DNA of 64,000 nucleotides from an uncultured Nocardioides sp. (GCF_947488515.1 NZ_CANKZF010000001.1:496001-560000), one strand, 5' to 3'; numbered from the stretch's first letter, positions 44,031-53,410 are shown. The notes: generated by a model from the letters alone, not told the origin. A program made the numbers and translations.

Positions 44031-45281
44031 GTGGACGAGCGCCTGATCGAGAGCCTGGCCGCCGCCGTGCGCGCCGCCCCGGACGACCTGCCGCTGCGGC
44101 TGCACCTGGCCGGCCTCCTCGTCGAGGCCGGCCGCGGCGCCGAGGCGGTCGAGCACGTCGCGACCGCGCTCGCCAAGGACCCGACCTCGGCGCAGGCACG
44201 CGAGCTGATGGCGCGGGCGATGGGCAGCGCTCCGGCCGCGCCCGATCCCGCCGCGGCTCCGGCCGCGCCGTCGGAGTCGCCGGACTCGTCGGGAGACGCG
44301 CCTGCCGCGAAGCCGTCGACCTTCGACTGGCACGCCGCCGAGTCCGACCTCGGCGAGACGGTGGGCCCCATGTTCGTCGACGGCACCACCGAGGACCCCG
44401 GCCCGTCGGCGTACGACGTCGAGGCGGCCGGGGTGCGGCTCGCCGACGTCGGCGGACTGACGGACGTCAAGAAGCGCCTGGAGGCGAGCTTCCTCGCGCC
44501 GCTGCGCAACCCCGAGCTGCGAGCGCTCTACGGCAAGTCGCTGCGCGGCGGCCTGCTGCTCTACGGGCCGCCCGGCTGCGGCAAGACGTTCCTCGCCAAG
44601 GCCGTCGCCGGCGAGCTGGGGGCGTCGTTCCTGCACGTGTCGCTCGCCGACGTGCTCGACATGTACATCGGCCAGAGCGAGCGCAACGTCAAGGAGCTGT
44701 TCGAGGTCGCCCGCACGTCGGCGCCCTGCGTGCTGTTCCTCGACGAGCTCGACGCCATCGGTGGCAAGCGCTCCCTCAACCGCGGCTCCGGGGCGCGGAC
44801 GACGGTCAACCAGCTGCTCACCGAGCTCGACGGCGTCGGGTCGGACAACGAGGGCGTCTTCGTGCTCGCCGCGACCAACCACCCCTGGGACGTCGACCCC
44901 GCGCTGCGCCGCCCGGGTCGGCTGGACCGCACCCTGCTCGTGCTGCCCCCGGACCGCGAGGCGCGTGAGGCGATCCTGCGCACCCACCTGCGCGACCGGC
45001 CCGTGGAGCGCATCGACACCCGCCGCCTCGCCAAGGCGACCGAGGGCTTCAGCGGCGCCGACCTCGCCCACCTGTGCGAGTCGGCCTCGGAGAACGCCCT
45101 GATGGAGTCGGTCGGCTCCGGGCAGGTGCGGATGATCGGGATGTCCGACTTCGACCAGGTCCTGTCCGAGATCCGCCCCTCGATCGGCCCGTGGGTGGAG
45201 ACCGCGCGCAACGTCGCGCTCTACGCCAACGCGTCCGGGGAGTACGACGAGCTCGCCAAGTGGCTGCGCAAGCGACGCTGA
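44031..45281 (+). CDS. TPR-linked AAA+ ATPase
   Basis: 416 residues. An N-terminal TPR pair (residues 1-65), an Ala/Pro-rich linker, then an AAA+ module like those of FtsH, p97 and SpoVK: Walker A GPPGCGKT, Walker B LFLDELDAIGG, and the second region of homology RRPGRLDR. No protease domain or membrane segment. It probably remodels proteins or complexes; the TPR protein encoded upstream is an obvious candidate partner. Confidence 0.85.
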   Translation: MDERLIESLAAAVRAAPDDLPLRLHLAGLLVEAGRGAEAVEHVATALAKDPTSAQARELMARAMGSAPAAPDPAAAPAAPSESPDSSGDAPAAKPSTFDWHAAESDLGETVGPMFVDGTTEDPGPSAYDVEAAGVRLADVGGLTDVKKRLEASFLAPLRNPELRALYGKSLRGGLLLYGPPGCGKTFLAKAVAGELGASFLHVSLADVLDMYIGQSERNVKELFEVARTSAPCVLFLDELDAIGGKRSLNRGSGARTTVNQLLTELDGVGSDNEGVFVLAATNHPWDVDPALRRPGRLDRTLLVLPPDREAREAILRTHLRDRPVERIDTRRLAKATEGFSGADLAHLCESASENALMESVGSGQVRMIGMSDFDQVLSEIRPSIGPWVETARNVALYANASGEYDELAKWLRKRR

Positions 45282-45285
45282 GCCG

Positions 45286-45894
45286 CTAGCGCTGCGGCGC
45301 GTCGAACGACCAGAACCTCAGGCCGCCGACGTCGACGAGCGTGGCCCCGGTCGGCACCGGCAGGTCCTGCTCGCCGGACGCGCCGAGGGCGTCGAGGACC
45401 GTGAGCGTGTCGGCGCCGTGGCGGGAGAGGACCGCGTCGCCGGGTACGTCGGCGCACCCGGCCGGGTCGGTACGACCGGCGCGCATCGCGACGTCCCACG
45501 GGACGTCCTCGCCCTCGACCGACGCCACGACGCCGTCGGAGGTGCTGCGGACCACGACCTTCCCGGTGGCGCCGGGCGAGTCGTCGTACTGCACGACGGC
45601 ACCCACCCGGGCGGCCGCGAGGACGGCCACGGCGCCGGTCCCCTGCGGCACGGCCCCCAGCGCGACCGTGTCACCGACCTCGACGCCGCAGGCGCGCAGC
45701 AGCCCGGCACACGCGCCCACCTCGGTGAGCAGCCAGGCGAAGGTGCGCCCCGTGCCGTCGAGGTGCGCCGCGACGTCGTCGGCGCGGCCGCGGACGACGT
45801 GGATGTCGAGCGCGTTGTAGCAGGCGTTGAGGAGGCCGGGGTGACCGTCGGCTGGCGGCCGGAACCACGTCACCCCGGTCGTCTCGCTGGTCAT
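45286..45894 (-). CDS. Truncated acyl-CoA synthetase-like protein
   Basis: 202 residues. The first ~110 resemble the N-terminus of acetyl/propionyl-CoA synthetases (TWFRPPADGHPGLLNACYNALD and GVEVGDTVALGAVPQ), but the ATP-binding P-loop and the C-terminal domain are absent and the sequence after about residue 120 is divergent. It is unlikely to be an active enzyme. It begins 3 bases after the M1 peptidase stop codon, so it is probably expressed with it. Confidence 0.65.
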   Translation of the reverse strand: MTSETTGVTWFRPPADGHPGLLNACYNALDIHVVRGRADDVAAHLDGTGRTFAWLLTEVGACAGLLRACGVEVGDTVALGAVPQGTGAVAVLAAARVGAVVQYDDSPGATGKVVVRSTSDGVVASVEGEDVPWDVAMRAGRTDPAGCADVPGDAVLSRHGADTLTVLDALGASGEQDLPVPTGATLVDVGGLRFWSFDAPQR

Positions 45895-45896
45895 CG

Positions 45897-47345
45897 TCAG
45901 CCGAGCCCGTTGGCGGCCGTGGCGGCGGGCTTCGCGAGCGTGCGGAGCCAGGTGTCGAAGAACGGGCCGAGGTCCTGCCCGCTCACCCGGGCGGCCACCT
46001 CCTCGAACTCCGCGGTGGATCCGTTGCCCCCGCGCTGCTCGTGGATCCAGGTGCGCACGACCCGCCAGAAGGCCTCGTCCCCGACCCGGTTGCGCAGGGC
46101 CTGCAGCGCCATCGCGCCGCGACCGTAGACCGCGCCGTCGAACACCTTGGCCGCACCCGGGTCGTCGACCGCGACCTTCCAGAAGGCGGAACCCGCGTCG
46201 ACGTTGGAGTAGTAGTTGCGGAAGACGGTGTCGGCGGAGCGGCCACCGTGCTCCTCGGCCCAGCGCCACTCCATGAAGGTCGCGAATCCCTCGTTGAGCC
46301 AGATGTCGGACCACTGCTCGACGGCGATGTCGTCGCCGAACCACTGGTGCGCGAGCTCGTGGACGACGAGGCTCGTGGCGCTGCCGCCGACCGCCGGGTA
46401 GGTGGGCCGGGTCTGGTTCTCCAGCGCGAAGCCCGGGTTGAGGCCGGTCGTGATGCCGCCGACGACCGAGAACGGGTAGTCGCCGAGGTCCTTCTCGAGG
46501 CCGGCGATGACCGCCGGGGTCTTCTTCATCAGCCGCATGCTGGCCGCCTGGTCGCGCTCGCCCAGCTGCTTCGAGACCGCGACGAGCCACGGCAGGCCGC
46601 GGTGCTTGCCCTTCTCGATCGCGAAGTCGCCTGCGGCGAAGAACGCGAGGTACGGCACCATCGGCTCGTCGGCGCTCCAGTGCCACTGCGTCGAGCGCTT
46701 GCCGACCTTGCGGCCGCGGAGCTTGCCGTTGGAGACGACCTCGCGGCCGTTGGGGACCCGGACCTTCACGTCGACGATCGCCTTGTCGAGCGGATGGTCG
46801 TTGGCGGGGAACCACCACGGCGCCATGTGCGGCTCGTTCATGGCGACGACCTCGGTCCTGCTGGCCAGCCAGTTGCGCTCCCCGGCGTAGGAGTAGCGCG
46901 CCGGGTGGTCGTCGTACGCCACCTCGACGGTGTGCTTGCTGCCGGCCGCCAGCGGCTGCGCCGGGGTGATCCGCAGCTCGTGCCCACCGTCGGTCTTGGC
47001 GAAGCTCGCCTTCTCCCCGTCGACGGTCACCGTCGACACCTTCAGCAGGAAGTCGAGCGAGAAGCTCGCGAGGTCCTCGGTCGCCGTGAGCCTGACCTTC
47101 GTGGTGCCGCTGAGCCGCTTGGACTCCAGCGCGTAGCGGTTGTCGATCTTGTACGTCGACACGTCGATGCCGCCGTTGCCGTCGAGCGGCCAGTAGGGGT
47201 CGCCGATGCCGGACGCCCCGTCGACGGGCGCCGTGGAGGCCCCGGCGCTCGCGGTGGCACCGCCCGCCCCGACGGCCAGGCCGGCGGCCAGCGCCGTCGC
47301 GAGGGCTGCGGACAGGACGGGGCGATGGATCGGTCGCGTGGTCAC
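45897..47345 (-). CDS. Secreted M1 family metallopeptidase
   Basis: 482 residues. A clear Sec signal peptide is followed by an M1 N-terminal beta domain and the zinc site HELAHQWFG ... NEGFA. The exopeptidase GAMEN motif is replaced by GFALENQTRP, so it may act less strictly as an aminopeptidase. It is probably secreted for peptide scavenging. The GTG start follows TAGGTT by 6 nt. It is divergent from the RIO-kinase locus. Confidence 0.9.
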   Translation of the reverse strand: MTTRPIHRPVLSAALATALAAGLAVGAGGATASAGASTAPVDGASGIGDPYWPLDGNGGIDVSTYKIDNRYALESKRLSGTTKVRLTATEDLASFSLDFLLKVSTVTVDGEKASFAKTDGGHELRITPAQPLAAGSKHTVEVAYDDHPARYSYAGERNWLASRTEVVAMNEPHMAPWWFPANDHPLDKAIVDVKVRVPNGREVVSNGKLRGRKVGKRSTQWHWSADEPMVPYLAFFAAGDFAIEKGKHRGLPWLVAVSKQLGERDQAASMRLMKKTPAVIAGLEKDLGDYPFSVVGGITTGLNPGFALENQTRPTYPAVGGSATSLVVHELAHQWFGDDIAVEQWSDIWLNEGFATFMEWRWAEEHGGRSADTVFRNYYSNVDAGSAFWKVAVDDPGAAKVFDGAVYGRGAMALQALRNRVGDEAFWRVVRTWIHEQRGGNGSTAEFEEVAARVSGQDLGPFFDTWLRTLAKPAATAANGLG

Positions 47346-47399
47346 CGTCCGAACCTAGCGCCCTTAATTGCGTTGCGGTGCCGCGCGGGGCCAGCGACC

Positions 47400-47483
47400 A
47401 TGGGTGCGACGCGCCGCGAGTGTGTGTGCGTCCACCACGTGCCGACCCGCACGCCGGTGCCCGTGAGACGAGAGGAGCCGTGA
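47400..47483 (+). CDS. Small Cys-X-Cys leader-peptide-like ORF
   Basis: 27 residues, with CVCVHH in the middle and a Pro/Arg-rich end. It stops one base before the next small ORF at 47485. There is no strong ribosome binding site. Cys-rich leader peptides control sulfur-related operons in mycobacteria, but the gene downstream here is not obviously sulfur-related. It may not be translated. Confidence 0.3.
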   Translation: MGATRRECVCVHHVPTRTPVPVRREEP

Positions 47484-47484
47484 C

Positions 47485-47583
47485 ATGTCCATCGCTGTCC
47501 TCGGCCTGTCCGCCGACCACCTCTCGCACCAACGGAGCACCTACCTTGACTCACCGCATCCCGGAGGACTTTCTCCGGCCTGA
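47485..47583 (+). CDS. Small upstream ORF overlapping the RIO-kinase start
   Basis: 32 residues. It has the best ribosome binding site in the region (AGAGGAG, about 7 nt before the ATG) and overlaps the preferred RIO-kinase start at 47546 by 38 bases in another frame. It could couple translation of the kinase. No similarity is apparent. Confidence 0.4.
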   Translation: MSIAVLGLSADHLSHQRSTYLDSPHPGGLSPA

Positions 47584-48439
47584 CGACCGTTCGCCCCTCG
47601 AGGGCATCGACGAGTCGTTCGTCTTCACCTACGACACCTACGCCGACGAGCTCGGCACGGGTCAACGCTGGTCCCGCTGGCAGGACCTCGAAGCCCTCAT
47701 GAAGGGCCCTGAACCGCGCCCCGACTGGGTCGTGACCTCCAGCGGCGCCATCGACACCGAGCTCGGCGTCCTCAAGACCGGCAAGGAGGCCGACGTCTTC
47801 CTCCTCGAGCGCGAGGACCCGCACCGTCCGGACGACGCCGTCGTGATGGCGGCCAAGCGCTACCGCGACACCGACCACCGGACCTTCCACCGCGCCGCGT
47901 CCTACACCGAGGGCCGCTCGATGAAGCGGTCCCGCGACAACCGCGCCCTCAAGCGGAAGTCCACGTGGGGGAAGCAGGTCGCGGCCGGCGAGTGGGCCGT
48001 CTCGGAGTGGAACGCACTCTGCCGCTGCTGGGACCTCGGCCTGCCCGTCCCCTACCCGGTGCAGATCGACGAGACCGAGATCCTGATGGAGTGGATCACC
48101 GTGACCGTCGACGGCGAGACCGAGACCGCCCCGCGGGTGGCCCAGGTCCGCCCGGAGCGCTCGGTGGTCGAGGGCTACTACGACCAGCTGCGCGACGCGC
48201 TGACCACGCTCGTCCAGGCGGGGCTGGTCCACGGCGACCTGTCGCCGTACAACACCCTCGCTGCAGGCGACCGGCTCGTGATCATCGACCTGCCGCAGAT
48301 GGTGGACCTCGTCGGCAACCCGCGCGGCATGGACTTCCTGATGCGCGACTGCGCCAACATGTGCGCCTGGTTCCGCTCGCGCGGGCTCGAGGTCGACGAC
48401 CAGGAGCTGTTCGGCGAGCTCATGGCCCACGCGTTCTGA
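47546..48439 (+). CDS. RIO-type atypical serine protein kinase
   Basis: About 297 residues from a TTG at 47546 with GGAG about 9 nt upstream; a GTG at 47480 is in frame but poorly placed. RIO kinase motifs: the ATP-binding segment GVLKTGKEADVFLLE, the Lys in AAKRYR, the catalytic loop LVHGDLSPYNTL and the metal-binding IIDLPQM. It is presumably cytoplasmic. RIO kinases occur in many actinobacteria with unknown targets. Two hairpins follow the stop codon. Confidence 0.85.
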   Translation: MTHRIPEDFLRPDDRSPLEGIDESFVFTYDTYADELGTGQRWSRWQDLEALMKGPEPRPDWVVTSSGAIDTELGVLKTGKEADVFLLEREDPHRPDDAVVMAAKRYRDTDHRTFHRAASYTEGRSMKRSRDNRALKRKSTWGKQVAAGEWAVSEWNALCRCWDLGLPVPYPVQIDETEILMEWITVTVDGETETAPRVAQVRPERSVVEGYYDQLRDALTTLVQAGLVHGDLSPYNTLAAGDRLVIIDLPQMVDLVGNPRGMDFLMRDCANMCAWFRSRGLEVDDQELFGELMAHAF

Positions 48440-48452
48440 GCCGGGCAGCGGG

Positions 48453-48500
48453 GTTGTCAGGCTCCTCCGTCGGTTGTCGGCCCGTGCACGGCCTGACAAC
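48453..48500 (+). terminator. First hairpin after the RIO-kinase gene
   Basis: Perfect 10-base arms GTTGTCAGGC (48453-48462) and GCCTGACAAC (48491-48500). It starts 13 bases after the stop codon. Together with the next hairpin it probably ends transcription. Confidence 0.6.
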
Positions 48501-48503
48501 TTC

Positions 48504-48531
48504 AGCGATCCCCGGTCAGCCGGGGATCGCT
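48504..48531 (+). terminator. Second hairpin after the RIO-kinase gene
   Basis: Perfect 12-base arms AGCGATCCCCGG and CCGGGGATCGCT with a 4-base TCAG loop. It lies 22 bases before the -10 box of the next gene. Confidence 0.7.
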
Positions 48532-48564
48532 GGAGCACGGCCACCGGCAGCCTAGGTTGGCCCC

Positions 48565-49674
48565 GTGAAGCACTCCCACGGACGTGTCATCGACGTCACG
48601 AGCCTCCCCGACCTCGACCGCAGGCTCGCCGCCGGCACCCGCTCGCTCGCCGGGTGGCGCGTCGTCGGGCTGGACCTCACCGAGCGCGGGGCAGCGCTGA
48701 TGGAGAGGTCGCTCGGCGGGGCGCTGTTCCTCGGCTGCGACTTCACCGACGGCGACGACGACGTCCTGCGTCGTGCCGGTGCGATCGTGCTGCCCGAGAT
48801 CCCCGGCATCCCGGTCGACACCTACCGGTCCACGCTCTACTCCCCCGGCGACCTCTACGACGCCCCGCGTTACCAAGACACCCTCGACGCGCGGACCTAC
48901 GCCTGGTCGCGGCGCGGCACCAGCCCGGAGGACACCCTGGCGATGGCGCTGCACGACCACCACGTCGACACGGCCCTGGCGGCGTGGGTGGCCGGCCGTG
49001 ACCTGGTCGGCGTGATGGGCGGTCACGCGCTCGAGCGCGGCAACCCGGCGTACGCCGCCGCGGCCCGCCTCGGGCACGCGCTCGGCGACCACCTCACCGT
49101 GGCCACGGGTGGCGGTCCGGGCGCCATGGAGGCGGCCAACCTCGGCGCGTTCCTGCCCGTCGGCCTCGACGACGCACTGGGACGCCTCGAGGCGGTGCCG
49201 TCGTTCCGGCCGGACGTGGCTGCCTGGGCGCGGGTCGCCCTCGACGTCGTGGGCGCGACCTCGGGCGGCCGGGAGTCGCTCGGGATCCCGACGTGGCACT
49301 ACGGCCACGAGCCGCCCAACGTCTTCGCCACCGCGATCGCGAAGTTCTTCGCCAACGCGCCGCGCGAGGCGCTGCTGCTCGAGGTGTGCACCGGGGGCAT
49401 CGTCTTCCTGCCGGGCGCCGGTGGCACCGTGCAGGAGATCTTCCAGGACGCCTGCGAGAACTACTACGCAGGCCAGAGCGCCGTCGCGCCGATGGTGCTG
49501 CTCGGCCGGCGGTACTGGACCGAGGAGCTGCCGGTGTGGCCGCTGCTCCGGGCGCTGGCCGCCGGGCGGGCGATGGAGCCGCACGTGCACCTCGTCGACA
49601 CCGTCGAGGAGGCCGTGCAGGTCGTGCGGGACACGCTCAGCCGGCGCGGCGACGGGTCACGGAGCTCCGGCTGA
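48565..49674 (+). CDS. LOG-family (lysine decarboxylase-like fold) protein
   Basis: 369 residues. The nucleotide-binding motif TGGGPGAMEAANLGA and the LPGAGGTVQEIF segment are the LOG family signature (usual PGGxGTxxE with Ala in place of one Gly). Longer than plant-type LOG (about 200), with extra N-terminal sequence. LOG proteins hydrolyse nucleoside monophosphates; the substrate here is not known. The GTG start follows TAGGTT by 6 nt. Its last 38 bases overlap the convergent glycosyltransferase gene. Confidence 0.82.
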   Translation: MKHSHGRVIDVTSLPDLDRRLAAGTRSLAGWRVVGLDLTERGAALMERSLGGALFLGCDFTDGDDDVLRRAGAIVLPEIPGIPVDTYRSTLYSPGDLYDAPRYQDTLDARTYAWSRRGTSPEDTLAMALHDHHVDTALAAWVAGRDLVGVMGGHALERGNPAYAAAARLGHALGDHLTVATGGGPGAMEAANLGAFLPVGLDDALGRLEAVPSFRPDVAAWARVALDVVGATSGGRESLGIPTWHYGHEPPNVFATAIAKFFANAPREALLLEVCTGGIVFLPGAGGTVQEIFQDACENYYAGQSAVAPMVLLGRRYWTEELPVWPLLRALAAGRAMEPHVHLVDTVEEAVQVVRDTLSRRGDGSRSSG

Positions 49675-50854
49675 CGTCGCGGTAGTGGTCCACCAGCAGC
49701 TCGTTGACCGCCTGCCACGTCCGGCCCTGCACGCTCTGGCGGGCGGCGAGCGCCATCCGGCGCCGGAGCACGGGGTGCGCGACCAGCCGCTCGACGTGGG
49801 CCACCAGGTCTGCCGCGTCACCGGGCTCGTAGAGCTGCCCGGCGACGCCGTCGGGCACGACGTCGATCGGCCCACCGGACCGCGGTGCGACCACGGGCAC
49901 CCCGCTGGCCAGCGCCTCCTGGGCCGACTGGCAGTAGGTCTCGTGGCGCCCGGTGTGCACGAAGACGTCGAGCGTGGCGTGGGCGCGCGCGAGCTCCTCG
50001 CCGTGGAGGACGCCGAGGAAGGCCGCGTCCGGCAGCAGCGCCCTGAGCCGGGCCTCCTCCGGCCCGCCGCCGACGAGCACGAGGCGCACGCCCGGGAGCC
50101 GGTCGACGTGGGCCAGCAGCTCCAGCTCCTTCTCCGCGGCCAGCCTGCCGACGTACCCGACGAGGAGGCGGCCGTCGGGGGCGAGCTCGGCGTGGAGGGC
50201 CTCGTCGCGGCGCGCCGGTGCGAACAGCTCCTGGTCCACGCCGCGCGGCCAGCGGGCGACCGCGTGCACGCCGAGCCCGCCCAGCTGCGCGATGCTCGCG
50301 GTGGAGGGCGCCAGCGTGCGATCGACCCCCAGGTGGATCCGACGGGTCAGCGCCCCCATCGCCCGCGCGCCTCCCGGGACGCCGTACTGCTCCGCGAAGC
50401 CGACCAGGTCGGTCTGGTAGATCGCGACCGTCGGGATCCCGAGCGATCGCGCCGCGCGCGCCGCCTGCAGGCCGAGCGCGGCGGGCGAGGCGACGTGCAC
50501 GACGTCGGGCCGGAACCGCTCCATGGTGGCGCGCAGCCGGCGACGCGTCTCCAGCCCGATGCGGAAGTCGGCGTAGAACGGCAGGCAGGCGCCGCGGGCG
50601 AGGGTCACCGGGAAGCCGGCGTACGTCGCGGGGCCGGTCGGCGCGACCAGCTCGGCCTCGTGCCCCTCGGCCGCCAGGTGCTCCAGCACCCGGCGCACGG
50701 AGTTGGTGACGCCGTTGACCTGGGGCAGGAACGACTCGGTGACGACCAGCACGCGGAGCCGCCCGGCACGGGCAGGCGCCGGTCGGTCGGGCGCGAGGGG
50801 GACGACGGTGGCCGGGACGGTGCGGCTGCGACGCCGCCTCTCGAGCAGGTCCAT
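49637..50854 (-). CDS. GT4-family glycosyltransferase
   Basis: 405 residues. N-terminal LVVTESFLPQVNGVTNSVRRV and C-terminal GYVGRLAAEKELELL plus HTGRHETYCQSAQEALASGVPVVAP are typical of GT4 enzymes such as those that make mannose-containing lipids. The ATG at 50852-50854 follows TAGCGT by 7 nt. The C-terminus overlaps the end of the convergent LOG gene by 38 bases. The likely product is a cell envelope glycolipid, which is inference. Confidence 0.88.
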   Translation of the reverse strand: MDLLERRRRSRTVPATVVPLAPDRPAPARAGRLRVLVVTESFLPQVNGVTNSVRRVLEHLAAEGHEAELVAPTGPATYAGFPVTLARGACLPFYADFRIGLETRRRLRATMERFRPDVVHVASPAALGLQAARAARSLGIPTVAIYQTDLVGFAEQYGVPGGARAMGALTRRIHLGVDRTLAPSTASIAQLGGLGVHAVARWPRGVDQELFAPARRDEALHAELAPDGRLLVGYVGRLAAEKELELLAHVDRLPGVRLVLVGGGPEEARLRALLPDAAFLGVLHGEELARAHATLDVFVHTGRHETYCQSAQEALASGVPVVAPRSGGPIDVVPDGVAGQLYEPGDAADLVAHVERLVAHPVLRRRMALAARQSVQGRTWQAVNELLVDHYRDVSRSSVTRRRAG

Positions 50855-50971
50855 GCCCCGGACGCTAGGAAGGTCGCCGCAACGCACGACCCGACGCGGA
50901 CGGACGACACGTGAACGGACCGCGACGTCTCGGCGGTGGTGCTGGGGCTGCTCCTTGCCCTACTCCTCGGC

Positions 50972-52108
50972 CTACTCCTTGGCGGCCAGCTGGCCGCAGG
51001 CACCGTCGATCTCACGCCCGCGGGTGTCGCGGACGGTCGTCGGGATGCCCTTCGCCTCGAGCCGGCGGACGAACTCGCGCTCGTCGGCCGGGTCGGACGC
51101 CGTCCACTTCGAGCCCTCGATCGGGTTGAGCGGGATCAGGTTGACGTGCACCCAGCCCCAGTCGCCGTAGGAGTTGAGCACGTCGCCGAGCAGGTCGGCG
51201 CGGTGGGCCTGGTCGTTGATGCCGCGCATCATGGCGTACTCGATGGAGACGCGACGCTTGGTGACGCGGGCGTAGTCCCAGGCCGCCTCGACGGTCTCCG
51301 CGACCGAGAAGCGGGTGTTGATGGGCACCAGCTCGTTGCGCAGCTCGTCGTCGGGTGCGTGCAGGCTCAGCGCGAGCGTGACGGGGATGCCCTCGTCGGT
51401 GAGCTGGCGGATGCGGGGCACGAGGCCCACCGTCGAGACGGTGATCCCGCGCGCGCTCATGCCGAGGCCTGCCGGCGAGGGGTCGGTGAGGCGACGTACG
51501 GCCCCGACGACGGCCTTGTAGTTGGCGAGCGGCTCGCCCATGCCCATGAAGACCACGTTGGAGACGCGACCGGGACCGCCGGGGACCTCGCCGCGCGCCA
51601 TCGACCGGGCCCCGGCGACGACCTGCTCGACGATCTCGGCGGTCGACATGTTGCGCTGGAGACCGCCCATGCCGGTGGCGCAGAACGGGCAGGCCATGCC
51701 GCAGCCGGCCTGGCTGGACACGCAGACGGTGGCGCGCTCGGGGTAGCGCATCAGGACCGACTCGACGAGGGCGCCGTCGAAGAGCTTCCAGAGCGTCTTG
51801 CGGGTGGTGCCCTTGTCGGCCTCGAGCGTGCGCAGCGGTGTCATCAGGTCGGGCAGCAGGGCCGCGACGAGGTCGTCGCGCTGGCCGGCCGGGAGGTCGG
51901 TCATCTCGGCAGGGTCGTCGACGAGCCGGCCGAAGTAGTGGGTGGAGAGCTGCTTGGCCCGGAAGCCCGGCAGCCCCATCTCCTCCAGCAGCGTCTTGCG
52001 GCCTGCCTCGTCGAGGTCGGCGAGGTGGCGCGGCGGCTTCTTGCGCCCGCGCGGCTCGTCGAACACGAGGGGCAGGGTCTTGATGGGCTCGTGCGTGGAT
52101 TCGGACAT
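50972..52108 (-). CDS. rlmN: Dual-specificity 23S rRNA/tRNA adenine C2-methyltransferase
   Basis: 378 residues. Radical SAM cluster Cys residues in [11 protein letters not shown], plus the conserved SQAGC and [11 protein letters not shown] motifs. RlmN methylates A2503 of 23S rRNA and A37 of some tRNAs. It is in the conserved rlmN-cdsA-frr-pyrH region, though two other genes intervene. Confidence 0.95.
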   Translation of the reverse strand: MSESTHEPIKTLPLVFDEPRGRKKPPRHLADLDEAGRKTLLEEMGLPGFRAKQLSTHYFGRLVDDPAEMTDLPAGQRDDLVAALLPDLMTPLRTLEADKGTTRKTLWKLFDGALVESVLMRYPERATVCVSSQAGCGMACPFCATGMGGLQRNMSTAEIVEQVVAGARSMARGEVPGGPGRVSNVVFMGMGEPLANYKAVVGAVRRLTDPSPAGLGMSARGITVSTVGLVPRIRQLTDEGIPVTLALSLHAPDDELRNELVPINTRFSVAETVEAAWDYARVTKRRVSIEYAMMRGINDQAHRADLLGDVLNSYGDWGWVHVNLIPLNPIEGSKWTASDPADEREFVRRLEAKGIPTTVRDTRGREIDGACGQLAAKE

Positions 52109-52172
52109 CGCGCCGATTCTCCCACCCCGACGGTCGACGGGGCCATTCAGCGGGCCGACCGGGCCAGTCGGG

Positions 52173-52520
52173 TCAGGCGTCGGCCATGAAGTAGAGCACC
52201 AGCGAGGCGACGCCGCCCACGACCAGGGCGGTGACGACCATGCCCACGAACATGAACTGGGCGAACCGCCGGGTCTTGCGCTTGATCAGCATCGCGATCG
52301 GCAGGGCCAAGGCGAGGAGCACGAACGGGAACAGCTGCTCGGACGTGTCGTGGTCGAAGAGCAGCCGGAGCAGCCCGGCGAACGCCCCCGGCAGGGCGGT
52401 GACGAAGAGCATCCCGGCGAAGAAGCCGGTGATGCCCGCGAACGTGGGGTGGCTGTGGTGCCACCACTCGAAGTGGCGTTCCTGCGACGCCTCGTGCGCC
52501 TGCTGCTCTTGCGTCTCCAC
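52173..52520 (-). CDS. Small membrane protein of unknown function
   Basis: 115 residues, with a hydrophilic, Glu/His-rich N-terminus ([12 protein letters not shown]) and about three hydrophobic segments. The GTG start follows a TAGGCT box by 6 nt. No family recognised. Confidence 0.7.
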   Translation of the reverse strand: METQEQQAHEASQERHFEWWHHSHPTFAGITGFFAGMLFVTALPGAFAGLLRLLFDHDTSEQLFPFVLLALALPIAMLIKRKTRRFAQFMFVGMVVTALVVGGVASLVLYFMADA

Positions 52521-52604
52521 ACCACCAGCCTAGGCGCTCGGCCGCCACCCATTGCGCGGGGCGCGCGGTGGCAGGGAGGTCCGTCCGGGCGGCAGGCGCC
52601 GCGG

Positions 52605-53387
52605 TCAGGCCAGGAACTCGCGGGCTCCCCGCAACCGGGTCGACAGCAGCGCCGCCGCGCGCGAGGAGTCGAGGCGCACGTCGACGGGGCCCGGCACGGC
52701 CAGCGCCGCCCGCGTCGTGGCCCGCAGCACGTCGGGGTCGAGGCCGTCGCGACGCGCGATGAGCCGGCCCAGCTCGTGCCGGCTCATGCCGTCGGCCCCG
52801 GCCACGTGCAGGACCCCCTGCACATCGCCCTCGGCCAGCTCGACGAGGGCGCGCGCGAGGTCCTCCACGTGGACCGGGCAGCGGCGCTCGTCCTCGAAGA
52901 GGGCGCCGTCGGCGCCCGCCGCCAGTCGTCGGACGAGCTCCTCGTGCTGCGACGCGCCGTCGCCCAGGATGAGCGAGGTGCGCGCCACGACAGCGTCGCC
53001 ACAGGTGTCGAGGACGGCGCGCTCCGCGGCCACCTTGGCCTCCCCGTAGGGCGAGACGGGGTCCGTCGGTGCCGTCTCGTCGTAGGGGCGGTCGGAGCCG
53101 CCGAAGACCACGTCGCTGGAGACCAGCACCATCCGGGCGCCGTGCCGGGCGGCCGCGCCCGCCACGTGGGCCGCGCCGTCCGCGGTGACCGCCCGGTCGG
53201 ACTGGACGTACGCCGTGTGGACGATCGCGTCGGGGTGGTGCCGCCCGACCATTGACTCCACCGCCTCGGCGTCCCGCACGTCGGCGTCCGCGGACCCCAC
53301 GGCGACGACCTCGTGGCCTGTCGCGGCCGCTGCGACGACGTACCGCCCGAGGTAGCCGGTGCGGCCGCCGGTGACGAGCAGGCGCAT
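52605..53387 (-). CDS. RmlD-like NAD(P)-dependent sugar reductase
   Basis: 260 residues. Short-chain dehydrogenase with an N-terminal LVTGGRTGYLGRYV, a SYG-type catalytic segment (YGEAKVAAERAV) and RmlD-like sequence SSDVVFGGSDRPYDE. RmlD enzymes reduce dTDP-4-keto sugars, but this lone copy has no rml neighbours, so the substrate is uncertain. Confidence 0.8.
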   Translation of the reverse strand: MRLLVTGGRTGYLGRYVVAAAATGHEVVAVGSADADVRDAEAVESMVGRHHPDAIVHTAYVQSDRAVTADGAAHVAGAAARHGARMVLVSSDVVFGGSDRPYDETAPTDPVSPYGEAKVAAERAVLDTCGDAVVARTSLILGDGASQHEELVRRLAAGADGALFEDERRCPVHVEDLARALVELAEGDVQGVLHVAGADGMSRHELGRLIARRDGLDPDVLRATTRAALAVPGPVDVRLDSSRAAALLSTRLRGAREFLA

Positions 53388-53410
53388 GGGACGTCCCGTC
53401 GCAGGGCTCG

